DNA of 58,287 bases from Planktomarina sp. (GCA_020629775.1 JAHDCP010000005.1:1-58287), one strand, 5' to 3'; positions 8,497 through 18,054 are shown, counted from the stretch's first letter. Notes: a model not told the origin generated them from the letters alone. Translations and numbers: made by a program.

Positions 8497-9723
8497 TCAA
8501 AGATCGAAACCAAACCCTTGCAGCGCGCGCCGCGTTGAATCTTTCATTGACGTTAGCAAAGGCCGACGGGCCACATTGATGATCAGTTCGGCATGCATTG
8601 AATGATCAGACAGAGCGAGGGAACGGTCCAACTGTTGCAGATCTTTGCGCGCAATTTCATCAGGGATCACTTCAACGGCGACAAATCCTGTTCGTTTCTC
8701 GGCCGTGTCAGCAATTTGCGGTCCCAAAACCCCATTAAAGAATTGGTTCTGCTTTGCAGCCCCCAAAATCGAAAACTGTACAGGAACCCCTGCTGCAATA
8801 CCCTGCACATCCGTATTGGAAACCCAGGCAAACACCCGATATTCCTTGGCAGCGACATCCCCAATCTGCGCAAAATCCACTGATTGGCGCAAAACACCAT
8901 CCGCCACTGGCGGGCGAAGCCGTAAAATCCGGCCAGCGCGCGGGGCCTTTATACGTGGGGCCTGCAACAAGCTTTGCAAATGCAGTATTTCATTTTCCAG
9001 TGCCGCGATTTGTGACGTCTTTGTCCGCGCATCGGACACCGCATTTTGCCGCAATGACAATTCATCCGTTTCTTTGTTGGTGACCGCCGTCGCTATTTCA
9101 GCTTCAATCGCTGATTTTGCCAACAGTGTATCGACCAAACTGCGCACCATCTCATGGGTTGCAGGTTCTGTCGCCCCGCCTTGCAAAAGTGACACGCGCT
9201 TGCCCAAGAGCAGCAGTCGTTCGGTCAGGTTTGCAATGTTGTCTTCTGCCTTGGTCACTGCAAGTTTTCGCCGATCAAAGGCGACATCACAGTCTTCGGC
9301 TGCAATACGCAATTGCGCGCGTATTTCCGTTTGGGCGCCAGCGGCCCAGCGATCCACATGCTGCGACGTTCTGTTGTCCAAAAAACATTCACGCGAAAAC
9401 TGCAGAACAAGCATGCGACGTTCCAGCTGTGCCAACTTGGTTTCCATTGTCGGTTTATCTAACACCGCCAAGGTTTGCCCTGCTTTTACCACATCACCTT
9501 CGGTGACCAGCACGCTGTCCAGCCGGGAGAGTTTTGGCATTTCCACCAGCATGGGCTGGCGGCCCAGCCGGACTTCGCCTTGAAAGGCGCGCATGTCAGC
9601 GACACTGACAGCCCGCAACTGATTGAAAGTGAACCCAATTCCCAAAGCCATCACAGCCGCCGTGCCACCCATCCAGAGGACGGACCAAAGTCTTGGCCGC
9701 TTATGGGGTCGTGTCTTGATCAT
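8497..9723 (-). CDS. HlyD-family membrane fusion protein
   Basis: Periplasmic adaptor of 408 residues. One membrane helix lies at about 15-35 (VLWMGGTAAVMALGIGF), followed by the first half of a biotinyl-lipoyl domain (RLDSVLVTEGDVVKAGQTLA, near 67-86), a long helical hairpin with heptad-like leucines (about 95-265), the second lipoyl half (IKAPRAGRILRLRPPVADG) and a beta-barrel part. Such proteins join an inner-membrane transporter to an outer-membrane channel or act alone in envelope export. It starts three bases after the stop of the ABC gene, so the two form a pair. No outer-membrane TolC gene is nearby. Confidence 0.8.
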   Translation of the reverse strand: MIKTRPHKRPRLWSVLWMGGTAAVMALGIGFTFNQLRAVSVADMRAFQGEVRLGRQPMLVEMPKLSRLDSVLVTEGDVVKAGQTLAVLDKPTMETKLAQLERRMLVLQFSRECFLDNRTSQHVDRWAAGAQTEIRAQLRIAAEDCDVAFDRRKLAVTKAEDNIANLTERLLLLGKRVSLLQGGATEPATHEMVRSLVDTLLAKSAIEAEIATAVTNKETDELSLRQNAVSDARTKTSQIAALENEILHLQSLLQAPRIKAPRAGRILRLRPPVADGVLRQSVDFAQIGDVAAKEYRVFAWVSNTDVQGIAAGVPVQFSILGAAKQNQFFNGVLGPQIADTAEKRTGFVAVEVIPDEIARKDLQQLDRSLALSDHSMHAELIINVARRPLLTSMKDSTRRALQGFGFDL

Positions 9724-9726
9724 GGA

Positions 9727-11691
9727 TCACCCCTTTGCCTTGGCGGGAGTATTTTGAGTCACTTTCTTGCGGGGGTCATCGGATTGAATTTTCAACATGA
9801 AAGACCGTTTGCCGTTGGAAGTGGCTTGTTCAAAGTCCTGCACACCAGCCAACAAGCGGGCCAAAGGCGAGCGATTTGGCTGATCTTTTGTTTGCGCTTC
9901 TTGTGTGGCTCTTTGAATTTGCCCTGAACTGAACAAAGGGCCATCATCCGATAGTTTCAGCACACAATGCCCAACGAAGTGTTTGAAATCGAAGTTAAGC
10001 TGACCGCCTGGTTGACCCTGACAAGCCACCGCTAATAGCTCCGCACCCAAGGTGCACAAACGGCGTCGATTTTTCTCGTCTCCTTTGCGACGGAACCTTG
10101 TGCGCAACCAACTTTCCAAGGCTTCCTCCGCCTCCAACTCTGCGTCGCAGGTGAACCTTTGCCATCCTGACGTCTGTCTTGCTTCCACCTCAGCTGCCGG
10201 TCCGATGTCCACACGCCGACCGCCTTCTAAAACCAAAAACACATCGCACAATTGTAACAACGCACGGTTGTCGGTGATCAAAACCACCATACGCCCAGCC
10301 CGTGTTTCTTGCGCCAGTCGTTGGGCAAAAGACGTTATCAAATCGTTACCCATAAACGCCTCTGGTCGATCAAAAACATAGACGGCCGGAGCCAGGAAAA
10401 ACGAGCGTGCCAGTTCCAAAGCTTTTTGATCTGATCGGGATAATTGAGTTGCGTCTTGCGCCATCAAAATTCGATCCAGTGCATCGCTTGAGGGCACCAG
10501 AGTTTCCAGCACCTGACGCGCACGAATTGCACTGCGCTGACCATCGAAACTGCACATATTTTCAAGCGATGAAGCCGCAAGCAAGTTGGGCATGTCCCCC
10601 TGATGCGTCATCAGAAGCCGCGCGTCAGAAAGAGTGCGATCCCACAAAGACAAGTCGTTGACCATCGCCGAACCACTGATGGACATTCCATCCAATCCAT
10701 ATGGATCAACAAGCGCCTGCCCCAACAACGATTTGCCGTCAGATCCCGCGCCAAGAATGCCCAAAATCTGACCCGGCTTTATGTCAAACCCGACCGATGA
10801 AAGAAGCCGCCGCCCGTCTTGGGAAACCACGCTTAACCCTTCCACCACCAAGCCTTGGTGGTTCAATTCAGCATGTTTTTCCGGGTCAATTGGAGTTTCG
10901 ATAACTTTAGCAGTGTCTTGATTTACATTGTTTTTTTGAAGTTTCGCAGCAACTTGCCGCGCAATGACAAAACTGGACCACGCGCTGCACAAAACGATTG
11001 CGGGCACAGCTGTCGCGGCCACCACTGAATTGGCAGCAAGCCAACTTGAAAGCCCGCAAGACACCAATACGGCGATCCAAACAGCCATTTCCCGAAACGT
11101 CCCGATCAAGCTGCTGGGGCTTTGGGGTTGTTGGGCCAATTTCAACCCTTTTCGATCTCGACCTGACAAGAAAGAAACGGCTTCCTTTGCATCAAAATCC
11201 CATGGGGCCTCACTGTACCCAAATCGTGCGGCTGCCATCATTGCAAGTGTGGAAACCACAACGGCAATAGGCACCCCCAACCCCACTAAAGGGTGAAGTG
11301 CGGTCAACGCCAAGAAAACCAAGATGCCCACTGCGGCGTCAGTCAAAATAATGGCCTGTTTGCGCGCGTCGCGAAATCCCGACAATGCACGCGACGCGGC
11401 AAACGCCACGACCCCAAGCCCAATAACGGGAACCGCCCCCACGGCCAACAATGCCATCAAGCCAAAGCTATCACTGCGGGCTACGATTAGGTCTTGCAAA
11501 AGAACAGTGACGGTGGCCAATCCAAGCACGCAAATGCCTGTTAATATGGAAAAAAACAGGCTTAGATAGCTTCCCCAAGCGGGTAATCCACGATCGCGAA
11601 ACGTGGCACCCTGGGGCAATTCGCTGACATTATGTTGGGAGTGTACTTCGACTTTTGGCTTCGTATTCCAAAGATGTGTCAACTTATACAT
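9727..11691 (-). CDS. ABC transporter with fused membrane part and degenerate ATPase
   Basis: A 654-residue protein: six or so hydrophobic helices (about 40-70, 75-100, 112-155, 200-245), then an ABC ATPase domain (about 280-500), then a 150-residue charged C-terminal extension. Walker A is intact in form (GAGSDGKS, 314-321). The signature is LSRSDQ (417-422) instead of LSGGQ, the Walker B aspartate D441 is followed by Arg where the catalytic Glu normally stands, and the switch His position is D474 (ITDNRA). ATP may be bound but efficient hydrolysis is doubtful. ATG 11691 is chosen for its GGGG-rich ribosome binding site. It is paired with the HlyD gene and diverges from the DUF3131 gene. Confidence 0.75.
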   Translation of the reverse strand: MYKLTHLWNTKPKVEVHSQHNVSELPQGATFRDRGLPAWGSYLSLFFSILTGICVLGLATVTVLLQDLIVARSDSFGLMALLAVGAVPVIGLGVVAFAASRALSGFRDARKQAIILTDAAVGILVFLALTALHPLVGLGVPIAVVVSTLAMMAAARFGYSEAPWDFDAKEAVSFLSGRDRKGLKLAQQPQSPSSLIGTFREMAVWIAVLVSCGLSSWLAANSVVAATAVPAIVLCSAWSSFVIARQVAAKLQKNNVNQDTAKVIETPIDPEKHAELNHQGLVVEGLSVVSQDGRRLLSSVGFDIKPGQILGILGAGSDGKSLLGQALVDPYGLDGMSISGSAMVNDLSLWDRTLSDARLLMTHQGDMPNLLAASSLENMCSFDGQRSAIRARQVLETLVPSSDALDRILMAQDATQLSRSDQKALELARSFFLAPAVYVFDRPEAFMGNDLITSFAQRLAQETRAGRMVVLITDNRALLQLCDVFLVLEGGRRVDIGPAAEVEARQTSGWQRFTCDAELEAEEALESWLRTRFRRKGDEKNRRRLCTLGAELLAVACQGQPGGQLNFDFKHFVGHCVLKLSDDGPLFSSGQIQRATQEAQTKDQPNRSPLARLLAGVQDFEQATSNGKRSFMLKIQSDDPRKKVTQNTPAKAKG

Positions 11692-11876
11692 TTCGGCTGC
11701 CCCTTTAATATTCACTTGCCCCGGGGATAGGCTGCAGCGGTTAAAATTTCCCTGAAAGCCAAAAAATAAGTTGTGAAAATTTTGAACTAACTGCCGGATA
11801 GATTGCACTGCACGTTAAGCAGTTTCTTAAATGCTTGCCCGTACGACTTGGTGAAGTTTGGTTTCACAGGTGAAGT
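11692..11876. promoter_or_regulatory. Divergent spacer between ABC/HlyD and DUF3131 gene pairs
   Basis: 185 AT-richer bases separating two head-to-head gene pairs; promoters for both must lie here. A short inverted repeat ACTGC-N7-GCAGT is present near 11808-11824. TTGCAC, an 18-base gap and TTAAAT read forward as a weak promoter candidate. AGGTGAAGT just before 11877 is the ribosome binding site of the DUF3131 gene. Confidence 0.3.
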
Positions 11877-13565
11877 ATGACAAAAAATCGAGGGACGTCC
11901 AAAAAATCATGGCGCTTTGGCGCGTTAGTGTTTTTGACTGTGGGAACGGTTCTGGCAGGCAGCGCTTGGAGCGTAAGCACCACCGCACGCGACGTGTTTC
12001 TTTTTCGTGAAGCGGAAGAAATACCCATTATTGCGGGTGGTAATATGGACCGCATTCCCGCGTTGATGCGGGGCAACCGGCCTGCCGCAACTACAAGCCT
12101 TATTGACAAAACACCGGCCCGCAAAAAGCCACCCCGCATGTGCGAAATGCCAGAGGATTACTTTGAAACTCTGGATTTGGAACCGCAGCGCAACCCTGGT
12201 TATGATAAACGCAATGCCTATGTGCGCAAATTCCGCGACCGACGCGGCTTTTTGACAGAACGCGAGATGACTGCAGCGCGGGTGGCTTGGAAATACTTCG
12301 AACTGTTTACTCAAGAAGATACCGGCATGGCCAATGCGGTGGGCAACTTTCCATCCACAACGCTTTGGGACACCGCGTCTTACATCGCTGGGCTCGTGGC
12401 GGCCTATGAACTGTGTATCATTGAAAAGCCCGAATTCGACAAACGCATCATGAAATTGTTGACCACGGTCAAAGGGTTAAGCCTTTTCCGCAAGGAGATG
12501 CCGAACAAGGTGTACCACACCAAAACTGGCAGCAAAGTGGACTATACCAACAAGCCAGGGGAAATTGGTTTTTCCGCCTTGGATATCGGAAGATATTTGG
12601 TCTGGATGCGGATTTTAAAAAACCGTTATCCTTATCTTGGCAATACAATCGACAGCACGCTTTTGAAGTGGGATTATTCCAACATCATGGACAGCGAGGG
12701 CGTTATGTTCGGCGCTTTCGTGGACAAAGAAACCGGGGAAACTGTTTATGCCCAAGAAGGACGCTTGGGCTATGAAGAATACGCCGCAAAAGGCTTTGCT
12801 CTTTGGGGCTTTCAACCGCGATTGGCGCACCGGGCAGAACCCTTTTTAACGGCGAGCATCTTTGGTGTTCAGGTCCCATACGACGGGCGCGATCCACGTG
12901 TATTTCATTCGCAAAACTACGTTGTTACAGAATCCTACCTGCAAGACGGGTTGGAACTGGGTTGGAACATGCCCCATGATGACAGCAGCCCTGAATGGCT
13001 ACACACCGACGGATGGCGCGCTGAATTTGCCGACCGCATATATCAAGTTCAGGAAAATCGTTGGCGTCAAACGGGCTTCATGACCGCGCGATCAGAGCAC
13101 AACGTAAAAGGCCCCCCATACTTCACCTATGACACCATCTTTTCAGATGGATACCCTTGGAACACAGTGACGCCGCGGGGCGATTATGTTCCCGATCACG
13201 CCGCCGTCTCGGCAAAGGCTGCCATTGGGTTGTGGGCCTTGTGGGACACCGATTACACAGACACGCTGTATGACGCGATCATCGAACTTTATGATCCAGA
13301 ACGCGGCATGTTCGAAGGTCTTTATGAGCGCGGCCAAGGCCGAGTGGAAATTTTCACCGCAAACAACAATGGGATCATCTTAACGTCGCTGCTGCACAAG
13401 GTGCAGGGTACGATCCTCACGTCTTTCGCTGGCGAAACAGAAGTGTGGTTCACCGCGTTTCGCGACCAAGACATTCGGGTCAAGCGCAATATGCCCGATC
13501 CCCCCACCAAAACTGATTGGCTGCCGGCACTGCGCCATTCCGTTCAAACAGAGGCTGAATTCTAA
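11877..13565 (+). CDS. DUF3131 domain protein, membrane-anchored or exported
   Basis: A 562-residue protein whose body (about 90-540) fits DUF3131, a family of unknown function predicted to adopt an alpha/alpha barrel like some glycoside hydrolases. One hydrophobic segment at about 15-32 after a basic start should anchor or export it. Recognisable stretches are TLWDTASYIAGLVAAYEL, GEIGFSALDIGRYLVWM, DPERGMFEGLYE and TANNNGIILTSLL, a helix-and-acidic-loop pattern compatible with carbohydrate binding. Catalytic residues cannot be assigned. Its stop overlaps the next start (TAATG), so the two genes are translated together. Confidence 0.8.
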   Translation: MTKNRGTSKKSWRFGALVFLTVGTVLAGSAWSVSTTARDVFLFREAEEIPIIAGGNMDRIPALMRGNRPAATTSLIDKTPARKKPPRMCEMPEDYFETLDLEPQRNPGYDKRNAYVRKFRDRRGFLTEREMTAARVAWKYFELFTQEDTGMANAVGNFPSTTLWDTASYIAGLVAAYELCIIEKPEFDKRIMKLLTTVKGLSLFRKEMPNKVYHTKTGSKVDYTNKPGEIGFSALDIGRYLVWMRILKNRYPYLGNTIDSTLLKWDYSNIMDSEGVMFGAFVDKETGETVYAQEGRLGYEEYAAKGFALWGFQPRLAHRAEPFLTASIFGVQVPYDGRDPRVFHSQNYVVTESYLQDGLELGWNMPHDDSSPEWLHTDGWRAEFADRIYQVQENRWRQTGFMTARSEHNVKGPPYFTYDTIFSDGYPWNTVTPRGDYVPDHAAVSAKAAIGLWALWDTDYTDTLYDAIIELYDPERGMFEGLYERGQGRVEIFTANNNGIILTSLLHKVQGTILTSFAGETEVWFTAFRDQDIRVKRNMPDPPTKTDWLPALRHSVQTEAEF

Positions 13566-15169
13566 TGAAAAATTCTCTTTTTATCACCGCCGCCGTCATG
13601 GCACTGGGGTTTGCCACACCAGTTTGGTCACAAGCAGAAGGCCCCGCCGCGTTCACATCTGAAAACGCTATTTTGGACACAGGGATTCCTTTTGCCATCG
13701 GCGCAAGGGAAGCCCAACAAAATCTGCGCGGTTCTTTTGGTTGGTCCACCTTTCAAGAAGGTTTGGTGGAAGGCGTGTACTTTCGCTTTGATCCCGATGG
13801 ATACGCCAGGTTTTCACCCTCACCGCGATTGGACACAGACGTGTTTGAGGTGATTTGCCGACCGCGCACATATTCTTGCATGGCGCGCAAAGATAATCTT
13901 TCCGTCATCCCTTTGAACAACGGCAAGATTCAATTGAAGTTGGAAGATGTGCGTCCAGGGGACAGTCTTTTTCTAGCGGATGCGAGCTCGGAACTGCAAT
14001 TGCCGGAACGCATTTTGCAACCTTTGGAATTCCAATTCGAAACCTTGTTGAGCGCTGGTGGAAATTTGATTGTTCGCCGTGGCGACAAGGAAATTGTGAA
14101 AACATCCCTCAGCGGGTTTGGGGCCGTTGTGCCCTATCTTAGGTGGATCACAGCCCGCCAGGATTACACTGTTTTGCCTCGGAATTGGCCCGTGCCAAAC
14201 GCCCAAGGCAGCGCAGATGGGGCCATAACCAATGCCACGGGATGGGCATCACCCATGCCGCAACCGCAAGCCATTCAACAAGTTGGCCCAGGTGCGCAGT
14301 ACGCCGCCGCCACACCCAACAACGGGTTGGATCAGGTAAAAGATGACCTTCAAGAACTGAAAAGCCTGTTGGCTGAACGATCAAATAACAACGACACGGC
14401 GGTTGCCGCAGTGGCCGCTGCGCCCTCACCGCAAGATCGTACAGCGCAACTCGAAACTGCAATTTCCCAGCTAATGGCCGAGGTGAAAATGTTGCGCCAA
14501 GGATCCGTCACACCGGAGAATGCGCCAACCACAGCCGCTGCAGCACCTGCCACGCGCCTGTGGTCAGACCCAGTTCAAATTGTTCCAGCGGTTAATAAAC
14601 CGGCCGACCAGGCCCAAGCCGCCGCAGCAGCCCCACCGGATTTGACATTATCAGAACCAATGGCCGCGCAGGCCCTGCCATCGGAAGTGGACCATCTAAA
14701 CTATCTCATCAATGAAATGGGTTTGGCGCCAAAAACGGCCATGATCCTGATGCAAATTGTCGGCAATGATGCATCCGACACTGCCAAAATCGATCCCATC
14801 GAACGCAGCTATCATGACAGCTTGGCGATGACGATCTTGAATGAATTGGAGCGCGATTTAGCAGCATCACCCGCCGCAGAAGTGTCTGTCGACAACCAAC
14901 CACTGATGCATGAAAAGAAAATGGCAGCGTCGTCTGATGGGCAAGCGTCGTCCGCAGAACAGGGGCAATTGGTTCAACAACTTTCTTCTGAAAACATCAT
15001 GATTGATGCCCCGCCAAATATGGACGCGCCCATTCAAGATACCACCATGGTAAACGTTAAGCCCGAAAGCACTGGGCCAGCGGTCAGTGATGCAAAGGTG
15101 GATTTGTCGCGCGATGAATATCAACCACTGACAGCGTATTTCAAATCAGTCATTGAAGGGGATAACTGA
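13565..15169 (+). CDS. Exported protein of unknown family
   Basis: 534 residues, not recognised. A signal peptide is likely (residues 1-22, ending near VWSQA). Residues 25-220 look like a compact beta-rich domain with two cysteines (VICRPRTYSC) that could pair in the periplasm. After that come an alanine/proline-rich linker, two short coiled-coil-like stretches (DDLQELKSLLAERS; LETAISQLMAEVKMLR) and an acidic tail. Low-complexity linkers suggest an extended periplasmic or envelope protein. Translational coupling with the DUF3131 gene implies joint function; a terminator follows at once. Confidence 0.7.
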   Translation: MKNSLFITAAVMALGFATPVWSQAEGPAAFTSENAILDTGIPFAIGAREAQQNLRGSFGWSTFQEGLVEGVYFRFDPDGYARFSPSPRLDTDVFEVICRPRTYSCMARKDNLSVIPLNNGKIQLKLEDVRPGDSLFLADASSELQLPERILQPLEFQFETLLSAGGNLIVRRGDKEIVKTSLSGFGAVVPYLRWITARQDYTVLPRNWPVPNAQGSADGAITNATGWASPMPQPQAIQQVGPGAQYAAATPNNGLDQVKDDLQELKSLLAERSNNNDTAVAAVAAAPSPQDRTAQLETAISQLMAEVKMLRQGSVTPENAPTTAAAAPATRLWSDPVQIVPAVNKPADQAQAAAAAPPDLTLSEPMAAQALPSEVDHLNYLINEMGLAPKTAMILMQIVGNDASDTAKIDPIERSYHDSLAMTILNELERDLAASPAAEVSVDNQPLMHEKKMAASSDGQASSAEQGQLVQQLSSENIMIDAPPNMDAPIQDTTMVNVKPESTGPAVSDAKVDLSRDEYQPLTAYFKSVIEGDN

Positions 15170-15189
15170 AAAACTGCCGATCAGTGATC

Positions 15190-15219
15190 AAAGGGGCCAT
15201 CAAGCCCCTTTGATTTTTT
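15190..15219 (+). terminator. Rho-independent terminator after the exported-protein gene
   Basis: Perfect 8-bp stem AAAGGGGC / GCCCCTTT around loop CATCAA, followed by GA and six T. The stop codon of the oppositely oriented cmk lies inside the loop, so the hairpin also covers the 3' end of cmk. Confidence 0.85.
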
Positions 15220-15820
15220 CAATGGCCGCTATGGCTTGGCCGATGGCTTGTTCAATGGACAATTCGCTTGTGTCAATCAAAACGGCGTCTTTTGCGGCCA
15301 CCAAAGGTGCCGCTTCGCGGGACCTGTCGCGGGCATCCCTGGCCTTGACGTCCGCCAATACACCCTCCAGCGTGACATCCATACCTTTGCCAGAAAGTTC
15401 CAGAAAACGCCGTTGTGCGCGGACATCTGCACTTGCTGTTATAAACAGCTTTGCGTCGGCAGCAGGCGCCACAACCGTGCCAATATCGCGTCCATCCAAG
15501 ACTGCACAGCCCGCCTTTTCTGCGAAATCACGTTGAAACTGCAACAATGCAGAACGCACGTCCGGATCAACCGCAACCCGGCTGGCAGCTTGGGCAACTT
15601 CGGGGGTCCGCAATGAATCCTGATCGAATTGTGCTGGATCTAATGTTTTTGCGACAGTGACAGCGTCACCGCCAGCCAACACACCTGCCCCGACCGCGCG
15701 ATATAAAAGCCCAGTATCAAGATGGGCAAATCCAAAATGCGCAGCAACGGCCTTTGATATTGTGCCCTTACCAGCTGCAGCAGGTCCATCAATCGCGACG
15801 CAAAAGCTGCGTTTTGTCAC
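15200..15820 (-). CDS. cmk: Cytidylate kinase
   Basis: Phosphorylates CMP and dCMP with ATP in pyrimidine nucleotide supply. The 206 residues show the P-loop [11 protein letters not shown] near the N-terminus, [12 protein letters not shown], and [12 protein letters not shown], all typical of bacterial Cmk. The start is GTG 15820, overlapping the aroA stop as GTGA. The aroA-cmk pair is common in Alphaproteobacteria, where rpsA often follows; here rpsA is absent and a convergent gene comes next. Confidence 0.96.
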   Translation of the reverse strand: MTKRSFCVAIDGPAAAGKGTISKAVAAHFGFAHLDTGLLYRAVGAGVLAGGDAVTVAKTLDPAQFDQDSLRTPEVAQAASRVAVDPDVRSALLQFQRDFAEKAGCAVLDGRDIGTVVAPAADAKLFITASADVRAQRRFLELSGKGMDVTLEGVLADVKARDARDRSREAAPLVAAKDAVLIDTSELSIEQAIGQAIAAIEKIKGA

Positions 15821-17166
15821 GGGTTCGGTCTTTCAAATTGAGCACCAAGGTTACCCATCAAATCTTCAAAAATGGGAAACGACGTTGCGATGGGCCCGGC
15901 ATCATCAACGCCCACTGGGTTTTGCGCAGCCATACCCAAAATCAAAAAGGACATCGCGATCCTGTGATCCAAATGGCTTGCGCAAGTTACACCACCGGGA
16001 ACGCTCCCACCGCGACCATGCACATGCCACCAGTCTTCTCCATCTTCGACAGTGACACCGGCGGCACGCAGACCTGTCGCCATTGCATCGATACGATCAC
16101 TTTCTTTGACACGAAGTTCTTTAACGCCGTGCATTTTGGTGACCCCTTCTGCAAAGGACGCCACCACCGACAGAATTGGATATTCATCGATCATACTGGC
16201 GGCGCGTTCTGGCGGCACGTCAATACCTTTGAGGTTGGGGGAAAACCGCGCACGCAAATCAGCCATCGGCTCTCCGCCTTCTTCACGCATATTTTCAAAC
16301 GTCAGATCAGCGCCCATATCTTGAAGCGTATAAAACAGGCCCGCGCGGGTTGGATTCAAACCGATGCGCGGAACCAATACGTCTGACCCTTCCACGATTA
16401 AGGCAGCGCAAACGGGAAATGCCGCCGAGGACGGATCCCGCGGCACAGTAATGCTTTGGGGTTTCAGTTCAGGCTGCCCCTTCAAAGTGATCACACGCCC
16501 TTCGTCTGTGTCTTCGGTTGTGACCACCGCGCCGAACCCCGCCAACATGCGTTCGCTGTGGTCGCGAGTGGGCTCACTTTCAATCACCACCGTTTCACCC
16601 GGGGCGTTCAGGCCCGCCAACATTACGGCTGATTTTACTTGGGCCGATGGAACCGGGCTTTTGTAACGCACTGGAACGGCATTTTTGGCACCAATGATGG
16701 TCAGCGGCAAACGCCCCATGGAACGTCCATATGATTTTGCCCCAAACAGCGACAACGGTTCTGTCACGCGGCCCATGGGGCGCTTGTTTAAACTTGCATC
16801 ACCCGTGAAGGTGGCCGCGATGGGACTTGTGGCCATAGCCCCCATTATCAAACGCACACCGGTCCCAGAATTCCCGCAATCGATCACTTGGTCTGGCTCG
16901 GCAAAGCCCCCCACCCCAACGCCGTGCACCGACCATGATCCACCGCCATAATTGACCACATCTGCGCCAAAAGCCGCCATGGCCCGGCCCGTGTCCAACA
17001 CGTCTTGGCCTTCCAACAAACCTTCGATCTTGGTTTCACCCACCGCCATGGCACCCAAAATCAAAGATCGGTGCGAAATTGATTTGTCGCCCGGAACGTC
17101 AGCCGTGCCCACCAAAGGACCGGCAGAAAGGGCTTTCAAAGGACGTGGTTCACCATGGGCCGACAT
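15817..17166 (-). CDS. aroA: 3-phosphoshikimate 1-carboxyvinyltransferase (EPSP synthase)
   Basis: Sixth step of the shikimate pathway: joins phosphoenolpyruvate to shikimate 3-phosphate. The 449 residues contain [15 protein letters not shown] near the N-terminus, [32 protein letters not shown], and DEYPILSV with the catalytic acid. ATG 17166 follows AAAGGAG at good spacing, and an earlier in-frame start is unneeded. It lies 145 bases downstream of trmB on the same strand and overlaps cmk by four bases. Confidence 0.97.
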   Translation of the reverse strand: MSAHGEPRPLKALSAGPLVGTADVPGDKSISHRSLILGAMAVGETKIEGLLEGQDVLDTGRAMAAFGADVVNYGGGSWSVHGVGVGGFAEPDQVIDCGNSGTGVRLIMGAMATSPIAATFTGDASLNKRPMGRVTEPLSLFGAKSYGRSMGRLPLTIIGAKNAVPVRYKSPVPSAQVKSAVMLAGLNAPGETVVIESEPTRDHSERMLAGFGAVVTTEDTDEGRVITLKGQPELKPQSITVPRDPSSAAFPVCAALIVEGSDVLVPRIGLNPTRAGLFYTLQDMGADLTFENMREEGGEPMADLRARFSPNLKGIDVPPERAASMIDEYPILSVVASFAEGVTKMHGVKELRVKESDRIDAMATGLRAAGVTVEDGEDWWHVHGRGGSVPGGVTCASHLDHRIAMSFLILGMAAQNPVGVDDAGPIATSFPIFEDLMGNLGAQFERPNP

Positions 17167-17311
17167 CGCAGTCTCCTTTTGCGTTGCTGTGTTGGATAAA
17201 CGGGGTCCCGCCAAACGTCCACCGCAACTTAACAGGGACAGTTACGCCAATTCTTGCGTTCAAAGCGTGTCCTAGTTCAAAACAATTCGCCCGGCCAAAT
17301 AAGAGGGCTGA

Positions 17312-18001
17312 TTATGGCGTGCGCGTAAAGGTCAAATAGTGCGGCGTTCGTCCTTCGCGCAGCGCTTTTTGTTCGTATCTGGTGGAAATCCAATCAACCC
17401 AGGGCGTGCGCCAATCGCCCGGCCCTTGTGCGTCCCAAGAAAAACCGGCCTTCGGGACTTCTTGCAAGCTTTGCCGCACGTAATCTTCGATGTCCGTGGC
17501 AATCCGCAGTTTGGCACCGGGTTGAACGGTCCGCTGCAAAGGCAACAGATGATCTTGCGTGACAAACCGGCGACGATGGTGCCGCGATTTTGGCCAAGGG
17601 TCTGGATACAACAGAAACGCTTTGGCCACAGAATGATCTGGCAGAACATCCATAACGTCGCGCGCGTCTCCGTGGTGAAGTCGAATATTTTTCACACCAG
17701 ATTTGCGGATTTTCCCCAAACACATGGCCATGCCATTCAAATAGGGTTCGACACCCAGAAAGACGACATCAGGGTTTTGTTGGGCCTGGTGCACCAAATG
17801 TTCTCCGCCACCGAAGCCAATTTCCAGCCACAACGGCTTGCCGCCCGTCAAAGCCGCAGTGTCCAAGACGGCACGGTCAGGGTTTTCTTCTGCCGTAATC
17901 CCATGAACCGCCAATTGCGGAAGCAGCCCATCCAGGTCGCGGCGTTGCATTGGTTTCAGGGTTTTGCCCTTTAACCTGCCGTAGAAATTTCTGTGTTCCA
18001 T
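17312..18001 (-). CDS. trmB: tRNA (guanine-N7-)-methyltransferase
   Basis: Methylates G46 of tRNA with S-adenosylmethionine. The 229 residues show the SAM-binding loop WLEIGFGGGEHLVHQA, the acidic HHGDARDVMDVLP and the signature LYPDPWPKSRHHRRRF, which is diagnostic of TrmB. It follows metK, the enzyme that makes its cofactor, but a strong terminator lies just before its start, so expression may depend on read-through or on a promoter in or near that hairpin. Confidence 0.96.
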   Translation of the reverse strand: MEHRNFYGRLKGKTLKPMQRRDLDGLLPQLAVHGITAEENPDRAVLDTAALTGGKPLWLEIGFGGGEHLVHQAQQNPDVVFLGVEPYLNGMAMCLGKIRKSGVKNIRLHHGDARDVMDVLPDHSVAKAFLLYPDPWPKSRHHRRRFVTQDHLLPLQRTVQPGAKLRIATDIEDYVRQSLQEVPKAGFSWDAQGPGDWRTPWVDWISTRYEQKALREGRTPHYLTFTRTP

Positions 18002-18007
18002 AATGTG

Positions 18008-18030
18008 AAAAAGGCGCCCCGAAAGGCGCC
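18008..18030 (-). terminator. Terminator after metK, just upstream of trmB
   Basis: On the reverse strand GGCGCC-TTTCGG-GGCGCC followed by five T. Each arm is itself palindromic, so alternative pairings exist. It ends 6 bases before the trmB ATG. Confidence 0.75.
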
Positions 18031-18054
18031 CCTCCTGTTCTGTGTATCCGCGCG

